From NCBI GenBank assembly GCA_036365455.1, contig JAWQUS010000007.1:21034001-21098000 (forward strand): a stretch of DNA of 64,000 bases, given 5' to 3'. Below the pieces are notes generated by a model. It was not told the DNA's origin. It saw only the letters and a list, made by a program, of their open reading frames with translations, and did no database searches. This DNA is from Macrosoma leucophasiata (Eukaryota > Arthropoda > Insecta > Lepidoptera > Hedylidae). The position numbers and the translations under genes were made by a program. This document shows positions 35,608 to 44,300 of this stretch, piece after piece; the first letter of the stretch is position 1; every line of letters starts with the position of its first letter.

Positions 35608-38600
35608 TTACAACTTAATCCTATTTTTATGTACAAAATATACAATTGATCTTAGAATTTTGGGATTGGAATTGGACAGGAATAGTAGGGTGGGGATATT
35701 GATAGGAAAAGGAACAAGTTTCTGTAGAGTTTTAATTAATTGGGAACGATCGTGTGAGGGGCAGGAAAAAAAGATGTGGTTGACGTCCCCATCGTCCAGA
35801 CCACATTCGCAGATGGATGAGTCCCTGATCCTGAGCTTGTGTAAGAATATTGGAGAACAACAGTGACCAAATCGGAGGCGGCACACCACTGAGGTTACAT
35901 GTTTGGGGAACTTGAATTTAAAAAACCACGGCTTGATGGGGATCTCTGGTTGAATAGACCCATAATAAAACCCTTTACTACCCGTAGGCGGTGGCCAATG
36001 GTGAGACCAAGCTTCTCGAACAAATTTTTTGGGTTGATGAACTAAATCATGAGGAAAGATTTTATAGGGGAAAATATCCCCTGAAGTCACGGCGTCTCTG
36101 GCGACTTCATCTGCTCGTTCATTCCCCGACACACCAGAGTGTCCCGGGATCCAAATCAGGATAACAGATAGTCCGCGCTCTTCAGATGTTTTGAGTGCAT
36201 CCTTGATTTGTAAAGTGATAGGATTATGGGATTTCGAGGAAAAGGGATCTGAGATAATAGACTGGAGGGCACTCAGGGAATCTGAGAAAATTAGTGTTTG
36301 CGGCAGCTTGAACAACAGTACATATTTCACTGCTTCTAGTACAGCTAAACATTCACCTGAAAAAACAGTCGTTTCTGGAGGAGATTTAATTTTTTGGACT
36401 ATATCGAACTCTGTGTGGTAAACGCCAATACCGACACAACCATTTTCGGAAGGTTTAGATGCATCCGTGAAAATAGAATGCCAACCCTGCCAGTCCCTAT
36501 TCATTATAGAATTAAAAAGTTCATTCGCGACAGGATCATTCTTATGAATACCAAAGTTCAAAATTACGCGAGGTTGTGATATTATTATTTCGTAAGAATA
36601 GTTAAATAAAGGCAATTTACGTGACTGATAAACTGTAGCGCCTAAATCCTGAAATTTACGATAGCTGTTGATTAAACGAGGAGGGGTTTTGGATGCCCAG
36701 AAGGATGAAGAATCAACTAAATGTGATAATTGCTCCAAGCTACGAAATAATGGATGAGATGAACAAATAGAGATTTTAAATAAAAATTTATCAGCAAGGA
36801 ATTGACGTCTGCAGTTGAGTGGCGGATCAACGCACTCTACTTGTAAGGCGTTGATGGGACTGGACTTCATAGCCCCAGTTATAATACGTAGTGCCTTGGA
36901 CTGTATCAGGTCGAGTTTCCTGAGCCCGGCCTTATTGGCCGGGTCCAACAAAAACGATCCATAGTCCAATACACTCCTTATAATTGAATTATAAAGAAGC
37001 TTTAAGGAATAAGGATGTGCTCCCCACCACACACCAGATAAACAGCGAAGAATATTTAGATTTCTTTGACACTTGGCAGCAATGTAGTCACAATGAAAAC
37101 TTCCCTTTAATTTTGTGTCCAGAACGAGGCCAAGGAATTTAATATGGTCCTTTACAGGAATAGGACAGTTATTAATTGAAATATCAACAGCAGGGATGAT
37201 TCGCTTTCTAGTAAAAACTACCACAGTGCTTTTGGAAGCGGACAACTCGAGTCCATTAGCACTGAGCCATTCACTCATAGATTGCAGTGAGTGGGATATT
37301 AATTGAGAAGCCTTGGTAATACATGGATCAGAAACGAAAAGTAGCACATCATCAGCATATTGAAGAATTTTACAAGGGGAAGATATGGATGACTCTAAGT
37401 CGTATGTATATATATTGTACAGAAGGGGACTTAGGACAGAGCCTTGTGGTAGACCTTTGTAAATAACACGGGAGCTTTGGATGTTGGGATTATCACATCT
37501 CAAGTATACAGTACGTTGACATAATAAGTTGATTATAAAATTTGTCCACTTCATCGGCATTCTCAGCTTCAGAAGTTTTTCTCTGAGGATGGGAAGTTGG
37601 ACGTTATCGTAGGCGGAAGAAACGTCAAGGAAAGCGCCTACGACACTATCATTAAGGGAAAAAGAGATACGGATTTGAGACGTGAATATGCTGAGGCTAT
37701 CCATGGTACTTTTACCTTTTCTGAAACCATATTGGCTGGTAGCTAGAAGGCCCCTACTTTCAACATACCACTCCATACGATTTTTAAGAAGATGTTCTGC
37801 AGTCTTTACCAGAGTTGACGAAAGAGCAATAGGGCGATAAGAGCCTGGATCATTAGGATCTTTATGGGGTTTCAGAATAGGGAAGATAATTTGTGATTTC
37901 CATGCAACTGGAATAAGGCCCATATCCATAATGATATTAATCAGCTCTAGAAAGTATTCTAGGGTGGCATCTGAAGCTTTAGAGAGGAATGAATAAGGGA
38001 TGCCATCTAAACCAGGAGCGGAATCTTTGACCTTCTTTAGAATCGACTTTAACTCATACAGAGAAAAAGGCGCGTCCAAAGGGCCAGTGAATAGGGCTGA
38101 GTGTTCGGGAGTGATATTGGATGGAAGTTCATTAGCCGAAGGAACAGTAGGCGGAGCAATTTTGTCCATAAATATGTCGGCCCAATCTTGAGAGGGAATA
38201 GGAAGATGGGTTGGAGGGGATCTTGACAGACGGAATCGCCGAATTTGTTTCCAAACCATTGATGCAGGGGTAAGAGGAGAAATGGAAGCGCAGTAGTCTC
38301 TCCAACCCTCGAGTTTTTTAGCTCGGAGAGTCAGGCTGCATAAGGCGGTTACCCTACTGAGTTCATTGAAATTACTCAAACTCATATCTGTAGAATAAAT
38401 ATCTTCCGCTAGGCGCCGTTCTGAAACAATAGATGTGCATTCGTGATCCCACCATGGGGGAGATAAATGTATATTACCGGTTCGTTTCTTTGGGAATGCT
38501 TCATCCGCTGCACTTATTATAAATTGAATAAAAGTCTCTAAACATGTTTCTATGTTTACATTCGATAAAACAGGAAGATTTTTAATTTTATTGTCAAGAC

Positions 38601-39336
38601 TGGTGTGGAAGCGGCCCCAATCACCACTTTCCAATCGGTACTTGAGGAGAGGACATCTACTATGAGGAGAGGAAATATTGGAGGGGAGATCAATTAAGAT
38701 GGGGAAGTGACGACTCCCGTGTGTCGAAGTAAGAACGGACCATGACAGCTGTGAAGCTAAAGATGGCGAGCAAAATGATAAGTCCAGAGCACTAACACTT
38801 TCGGTTGGCCTTGTTCTGAAAGTTGGAGTTCCATCATTCAACAAACACAAATTTAGTTCATCAACAATGTCTAACAAATCCTCACCATAAGGGTCACAAC
38901 GGGCGGAACCCCAAGACTGGTGGTGACAATTGAAATCACCAAGGACTAAAAGTGGGACAGGAAGGGAAGCAAGAATTGATTTCAATTCTAGAAGAATTGA
39001 ATTGGAGGGATGAGGAATATAGATAGAAACAAAGGTTATATTCTGGGTACGAGCTGCAACGACTTGAAAGCCATCACTATGGATAGGGATAGGGATCGGA
39101 GAGGATGGTAATAAATTACTGACGAGTAGGGCTGATCCACCCCACCCATCAGATCTGTCCTCTCTGAAACACACATAACCCGGGATACTAAAAGAAGATC
39201 CCGGATTAAGCCATGTCTCAGACAGGGCAATGAAATAAGGGGAAAAGTCTTTAATTAGGAATGTCAGGTCAGCTTTTTTAACAGCTGACCTAACGCTTTG
39301 ACAATTCCACTGGAGAATTCTCACTAGTGGAGCCAT
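35608..39336 (-). CDS. Element B ORF2: endonuclease, reverse transcriptase, RNase H (1242 aa)
   Basis: It nicks target DNA and copies element RNA at the nick. I start it at ATG 39,336 (MAPLVRILQWNC), because the open frame upstream overlaps ORF1 and lacks domain sequence. Endonuclease about residues 5-225 (LQWNCQSV, LSETWL, LVLGDFNCH, SALDLSF, GSRHFPI). RT about 435-720 (GSYRPIALS, FLDVSSAYD, GLPQGSVLSP, catalytic YADD near 662). RNase H about 955-1080 (IFTDAS, SGECLA, IFSDSLSAL, GHSGVSGNERADEVA). C-terminal zinc motif from CRLRFGHC to CGLDDGDVNHIFFSC. No breaks or missing catalytic residues are seen. Confidence 0.93.
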   Translation of the reverse strand: MAPLVRILQWNCQSVRSAVKKADLTFLIKDFSPYFIALSETWLNPGSSFSIPGYVCFREDRSDGWGGSALLVSNLLPSSPIPIPIHSDGFQVVAARTQNITFVSIYIPHPSNSILLELKSILASLPVPLLVLGDFNCHHQSWGSARCDPYGEDLLDIVDELNLCLLNDGTPTFRTRPTESVSALDLSFCSPSLASQLSWSVLTSTHGSRHFPILIDLPSNISSPHSRCPLLKYRLESGDWGRFHTSLDNKIKNLPVLSNVNIETCLETFIQFIISAADEAFPKKRTGNIHLSPPWWDHECTSIVSERRLAEDIYSTDMSLSNFNELSRVTALCSLTLRAKKLEGWRDYCASISPLTPASMVWKQIRRFRLSRSPPTHLPIPSQDWADIFMDKIAPPTVPSANELPSNITPEHSALFTGPLDAPFSLYELKSILKKVKDSAPGLDGIPYSFLSKASDATLEYFLELINIIMDMGLIPVAWKSQIIFPILKPHKDPNDPGSYRPIALSSTLVKTAEHLLKNRMEWYVESRGLLATSQYGFRKGKSTMDSLSIFTSQIRISFSLNDSVVGAFLDVSSAYDNVQLPILREKLLKLRMPMKWTNFIINLLCQRTVYLRCDNPNIQSSRVIYKGLPQGSVLSPLLYNIYTYDLESSISSPCKILQYADDVLLFVSDPCITKASQLISHSLQSMSEWLSANGLELSASKSTVVVFTRKRIIPAVDISINNCPIPVKDHIKFLGLVLDTKLKGSFHCDYIAAKCQRNLNILRCLSGVWWGAHPYSLKLLYNSIIRSVLDYGSFLLDPANKAGLRKLDLIQSKALRIITGAMKSSPINALQVECVDPPLNCRRQFLADKFLFKISICSSHPLFRSLEQLSHLVDSSSFWASKTPPRLINSYRKFQDLGATVYQSRKLPLFNYSYEIIISQPRVILNFGIHKNDPVANELFNSIMNRDWQGWHSIFTDASKPSENGCVGIGVYHTEFDIVQKIKSPPETTVFSGECLAVLEAVKYVLLFKLPQTLIFSDSLSALQSIISDPFSSKSHNPITLQIKDALKTSEERGLSVILIWIPGHSGVSGNERADEVARDAVTSGDIFPYKIFPHDLVHQPKKFVREAWSHHWPPPTGSKGFYYGSIQPEIPIKPWFFKFKFPKHVTSVVCRLRFGHCCSPIFLHKLRIRDSSICECGLDDGDVNHIFFSCPSHDRSQLIKTLQKLVPFPINIPTLLFLSNSNPKILRSIVYFVHKNRIKL

Positions 39337-40873
39337 TTTTGACAGACGCAGAAATTGAAGATAGTATAAGGGCAGCGTGGGACGGTTGAAAGTTAGTGGA
39401 TAGGTTAGATATAATGGACATAAGGGAGGATATAAAAGCAGGAAATGAAAGGCATTCATTTTGAGACAAATCATCAATACGGTCGACAAGAGCACACCCA
39501 TTAGGTGTATCAGAAATAACGGGTTTGATAATATTATTATGTGCAACTTGGTCATAACCTTTTGAAAGTTTCTGAGGGGACCGAGGCTTCAAGAAAGTGG
39601 TCTTCCTATAGGAGGTTTTAGGGCTAGAGCTAACTTGAGTGCGGCCAAACCCACCACTACGAGGGGCACTCATAGAGCTTGCCACATCAGCGTATGTCCT
39701 AGCGACAGGGGCATGCAGTTTCGAAGCCTCTGCGTAGGATATAGATTTTTCCGCCATGGAGGTCTTAATGGCTTTCTGTCTTGAGAACTCAGGGCACAAG
39801 CTTCTGTTAGTGGCAAAGTGACAACCGCCGCAAGAAATGCAGTGAGCGTCATCTTCCTCCACACTACAAGAGTCACCGGAATGTTCTTGACCACACTTAT
39901 AGCAGCGCGGTTTGGAGCGGCATTGCATTTTTGTGTGCCCGAACCGACAACACTGGAAGCATTGGACGGTAGGGAAAATGTATAATTCGACAGGTAGTGA
40001 ATTATAGCAAACAAAAACTCTATCGGGGAGGTTTTGGCCATCAAAGGTCAAAACTACAGTTTGTGAAGGTTTCCATGATGTTTTACCATCAACAACAACC
40101 TTGAAATTAAGACGTCTGGCTTTTAGGATTGGGCTACTGTAATTTTGTGGTAACGTAATTGAATCAATAATTTCCTCAGGCGACCATTCTGAGGGGATTC
40201 CACGCACTATTCCTATTTTAGTCACATTAAAGGATGGGATAAACGCTTTATAGTTATGTTCGGCTAAGATGGGGTTATTTTTGAATATGTTTGCAGCTGT
40301 TGCTGTCTTGAATGAAAGGGCAATTCTATTCCGTCCAATAGCTTGGATACTCCCATCGACAATATTTGAGATATGTCTCTTCTGAAGGAAACGACCAAAT
40401 GAAACAGGGTGGAGGGTGGTTCCACTTTTGGGATCAGTTTCACAACGTTGGACATGAACTGTAAAAGGACCAACGTCCTTGGGATCATAATCTACGCGAC
40501 CCACTTGTGAATATGCAGGAGCGGTGGAGGATGGTGACGGAGTTTGATATAGTGGGGTAGGTAGTATAGCAGGAGAAAAGGATGAAGGTGGGGTTATTTG
40601 TCCAGCTGGTATTTCACAATCCATATTTGCTGTACATTGTTTTTCAGGTGAGCATGATTTGCGGGATCGAGAGTTAGACCTCGATCTTGAACTCGAAGAC
40701 GATTGACGCCTTTTACGTGGTCTTTTGTTATTTTTTTTCACATTCTTAGTACTATTTAAATTTGTTTCATGGGCCTCGAATTCATTAGCCGAGACTGTCA
40801 ATAGTGCGCTAAAAGAATTACTGCTCATATTGGGGTCCGTACCCCCAGGATCAGGAGGCTCATTCATCGTCAC
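39290..40873 (-). CDS. Element B ORF1: Gag-like nucleic-acid-binding protein (527 aa)
   Basis: An RNA-binding, nucleic-acid chaperone protein of the retrotransposition complex. Residues 47-73 are a basic Arg/Ser-rich stretch (KRPRKRRQ..), likely a nuclear localisation or RNA-binding segment. Residues about 135-240 fit the RRM-like/linker region found before the knuckles in this group (VGPFTVHVQR, YKAFIPSF, IVRGIPSEWS). Three knuckles follow: CFQCCRFGHTKMQC (305-318), CYKCGQEHSGDSC (324-336) and CISCGGCHFATNRSLC (345-360). The 3' end overlaps the ORF2 start in another frame, so ORF2 is probably made by reinitiation or frameshifting. Confidence 0.9.
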   Translation of the reverse strand: MTMNEPPDPGGTDPNMSSNSFSALLTVSANEFEAHETNLNSTKNVKKNNKRPRKRRQSSSSSRSRSNSRSRKSCSPEKQCTANMDCEIPAGQITPPSSFSPAILPTPLYQTPSPSSTAPAYSQVGRVDYDPKDVGPFTVHVQRCETDPKSGTTLHPVSFGRFLQKRHISNIVDGSIQAIGRNRIALSFKTATAANIFKNNPILAEHNYKAFIPSFNVTKIGIVRGIPSEWSPEEIIDSITLPQNYSSPILKARRLNFKVVVDGKTSWKPSQTVVLTFDGQNLPDRVFVCYNSLPVELYIFPTVQCFQCCRFGHTKMQCRSKPRCYKCGQEHSGDSCSVEEDDAHCISCGGCHFATNRSLCPEFSRQKAIKTSMAEKSISYAEASKLHAPVARTYADVASSMSAPRSGGFGRTQVSSSPKTSYRKTTFLKPRSPQKLSKGYDQVAHNNIIKPVISDTPNGCALVDRIDDLSQNECLSFPAFISSLMSIISNLSTNFQPSHAALILSSISASVKNGSTSENSPVELSKR

Positions 40874-41232
40874 ACAAGAAACTACAACAACTAAAAAAGA
40901 AAAATAAAAAGGGGATACTTACAATAAATATGTTGGGTTAGTTATGATTAAATATTTACGTACACAAATGAAGTTAAAAGTTACAAAACTATGAAATACC
41001 AAACACTTATCTACTGCTAGGACACACACAATTTTCAGATCAAATGAAATTTGACTGTAAATAGGGTTTTTAGCCTCACGAAAACACAACCGCGTCCGTA
41101 TACGTCAAACGTTCCGCTGTCAGTCTCTATGTACCTTTATTTAAATTTAAAGAAATGTCAAATTCAATATGTATACGACTGAAAGACTCTGTATCTATGG
41201 TCATGAATAAATGATTATTAAAAAAAAAAAAA

Positions 41233-41367
41233 GCGCCCCCTTCCGTGGAAAGATCGAACTTATTTCTAGCTATCTTTTTCATACAAAAGAAAAATGTAGT
41301 AAGGAAACGACCCTGATTGTTTGTTTTGTCTGTCTGTGGTCAAATTTGTTTATGTCACCTGACAATC
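41233..41367 (+). promoter_or_regulatory. Remaining TFIIB promoter/5' UTR
   Basis: Between element A's target duplication (41,233-41,242) and the TFIIB ATG only 135 bp are not transposon. No TATA box or clear initiator is visible. This is not unusual for a housekeeping gene. If transcription starts here, the core promoter is compressed into this stretch or lies in element A/B sequence. Confidence 0.5.
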
Positions 41368-44300
41368 ATGGCGAGCACGTCGAGGTCTGTTACTCCGATT
41401 TATTTTTATTCCAGTTTTCTTCGTTTTGCTGTTATTTGTTTGTTGTACAGCAGAATAATATTTAATTCAATATGATACGTAAGTGGTCGGTGGTGTTAAT
41501 ATGGGAAGTGCGGCGGGTAAATCGGTAACTGATGTTAGGTGTTGTTCTGTGGCTTACTTTCTGTTTTGTTTTAGATCGGAGGCGAATAAAGTTGTTTGCT
41601 ATGCTCATCCTGATGCGCCGCTCATCGAAGATTACAGGGCGGGTGACATGATATGCTCGGAATGCGGGCTCGTTGTCGGAGACAGGTAATAAAAATGTAC
41701 ATGATTACAGGGTCTGAGGCCTGAAACAGCTTGGTCCGTCCGATTTCTATTATGCATCGAGGTCGATTATGATTGCAAATTCATTTAGGATGTAATTTGT
41801 TTATCATGCAACATTATGCGGCTTGTACCCAGTTAGTGCCCAATGGAGTGGGTATGACATTATGACATGTCATGTGAAGTAGAAAGTTTACTCTGTCGGC
41901 AGTACTGTAGTATTCTAAAGATTAAGGGCTTAGGAAATACTACTCTCCTTCTTTCTGCCTATAATAATGTTGTTTACTGTTGAGTTTTATATTTAGTAAA
42001 GAGATTGTTATTGGCAAGGCTAAAATTATGGCTTCAATAACAACATTTGGGAATGAGTGATATATTTGTTCTAATTGGGAAGATTCTTAGTCACATCCCT
42101 GCGTCTGATGATGTCATATTGTGGTTCAGTTTATATTTTTTTTATTTTGTAATAAAAGTGGCAAACAAGCATGCAGTTCACATTGATGTTAAGTGATGAC
42201 TGTAGCCTATAGACACCCACACAATGACCAGAGGTCAAAATGCAGATGCGCTGCCGACTCCTGAGGCATTAGGTGATATGCCTCTGTGCCTGAAATTACA
42301 GGGCCGTACATTACCACCTGACCGGAACACGATAGTGCTGAACACTACCATTTAGCGGCAAGTATATTAGGTAATGCGGTGGTGCCAACGCCCGCGAGCT
42401 CCGTCACTGGCACTCTACCACCAGTAGAAAATGTTGTATTATACTGCGGAAATGTTGTTTTAATAATATAAATTACTGCCCTAATGAGGAAACAAGACAA
42501 AGCTAATAGCGAGTCAGTTTAGCTTGACAATTAAAGGTCATGCCATGATCACTGGAGTGTGATATTGTGACTTATAAAATTTTGGAAGCCAAAGTTTGTG
42601 TGGAGTTTCACATACATTATTAGTGAAAAGTCTGTGCACCAATCAGTGGCGTGTGTTCCATATAAGCATAATAGGCAGAGCCTACCTCAATCTCTCACAG
42701 TAGAATTGGGTTGGGGTACTGAATTAAACCTATAATATTGAAAAGTAGTTATAAGGTTATTTTTTTGATAAGATGTTAAGGTGAGTTATATCTATTCACC
42801 TTTAAGCAAAGCACACCACAGGCACCAATGCAGCCTGCCCCTTTAATAAAGTTTAATTATAAATCAATTTATGTACTGCAATAAGAGATCATGTTTGGAA
42901 CTATTTTTTCTAGGTTATACAATAACAATTTTCTTATTGTATTACTTTGATTATTTTATCTTCCTAATTAGTTTTTTCACATATATTTTACTCCTTCTTT
43001 GTTTGAACTTCTAAACTCATAGACCATATAGCATTAAACAATTTATGGCTCTGTAATTTACGGCACAAAGTCATAACACGTGGAAATACATCTACATCTT
43101 CCTGGTGGTAGTGCTCCAGTGACGGAGCTTGCGGGCTTAGGCACCACCGCATTACCTAATATACTTGCTGTTAAATGGTAGTGTTCAGCACTACAGTGTT
43201 CCAGTCAGGTGTTAATGTACGGCCCTGTAATTTCCAGCACAGAGGCATAACACCTTAGGCCTCAGGAGTGGTAATGCATCTGCATTTTGATCTTTGTCTT
43301 TGTGTGGGTGTCTATAGGCTGCAGTCAGCACTTAACATCAATGTGAACTGCATGCTTGTTTGCCTCTTGATTACATAAAAAAAAAAACTGAACATTTTTG
43401 TTTAATGTAGATATCACAACGAGCCTAGGAAGGAGATTTGGGCGTATTTCGGGTCTGTAGAGCATTATCTCTTTCGCACCTATTAGACGTTTGTCGACCA
43501 TTTTGATCAAGTTTTCACCAATATCGGAGTGTCAGTAGTGCTTACGTAGGCAGGGTGCAACAGAGATAAGGCTCTACGAAGTCGAAACGAGCTGATCATC
43601 TCTTTGTGATGTGCAATGTTAATTGTTGAGTACTATACCATCAATGAAAACTGATATAAAAAAAATATATATTCAAATGGATACTGAAAACAGTAAATTG
43701 TAATGTTTCAGAGTAATTGATGTTGGATCAGAATGGCGAACATTCAGCAATGAGAAGTCCGGAGTCGACCCATCTCGTGTTGGTGGTCCTGAGAATCCAT
43801 TACTGTCAGGAGGAGATTTATCAACAATTATCGGACCGGGCCGAGGAGATGCATCGTTTGACAGTTTTGGAGTATCCAAATATCAGAACAGGAGGAACAT
43901 TAACAGTACTGACAGAGCTCTCATAAATGCTTTCCGGGAAATCAACACAATGGCCGACAGGATAAACTTACCCAAGACTATTGTTGACAGAGCAAATAAT
44001 TTGTTCAAACAGGTACTAATTGGATATGGTTTTTTTAAATGATTGTTGTCCTTTTTATGTCATGTAGTGGCAAACAAGCATACTTTTCACATTGATGGTA
44101 AGGTTCACTCTCTCACACAACGTAAAGCCGGCCGTGGCTCCTGGCTCGTATGGTCTAAGTTGTTATACCTTTGTACCAGAAATTACATTTAAAAAAGTCA
44201 AACCGTAAATCTGTTGGATGTTTTGTCAAATTTTATTGAAGGTTTTAGTGGACTATTCAATACAGTTTGTACCAAAGTTTTCTAAGCCGATTTCTAGTTT

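Larger units (their letters stand above)
35388..41127 (-). mobile_element. Non-LTR element B (RNase H-bearing Jockey/I superfamily), full-length, both ORFs open
   Basis: The A tail appears as a T run at 35,388-35,403. TATGTACC flanks it at 35,380-35,387 and 41,128-41,135 (extended by TTT next to the tail). It has about 250 bp of 5' UTR, ORF1, ORF2 overlapping ORF1 by 47 bp, and a 3' UTR of about 200 bp. Total 5.74 kb. Intact frames and exact target duplication point to a recent insertion with possible activity. It lies in the 3' UTR of element A and transcribes away from TFIIB. Confidence 0.93.
21721..41232 (+). mobile_element. Non-LTR element A (RNase H-bearing Jockey/I superfamily), decayed, nested host of four insertions
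   Basis: The element starts right after GCGCCCCCTT (21,711-21,720) and ends in an A run (41,220-41,232) followed by the same ten bases (41,233-41,242). Between them, in order, lie a 5' UTR, ORF1 with zinc knuckles, ORF2 with endonuclease, RT, RNase H and a zinc-binding end, and a short 3' UTR. Four inserts split it: 22,264-24,735, 26,508-32,815, 34,985-35,215 and 35,388-41,127. Removing them leaves about 4.7 kb, a normal full length. Frameshifts in ORF1 and ORF2 and an in-frame stop at 33,737-33,739 show it is dead and older than the intact inserts. Clade within the RNase H-bearing group is not decided. Confidence 0.85.

Noticed and set aside
39337..39555. N-terminal extension of element B ORF2 up to 39,555
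   Set aside because: This stretch overlaps ORF1 in another frame and has no endonuclease sequence. The domain begins a few residues after the ATG at 39,336.
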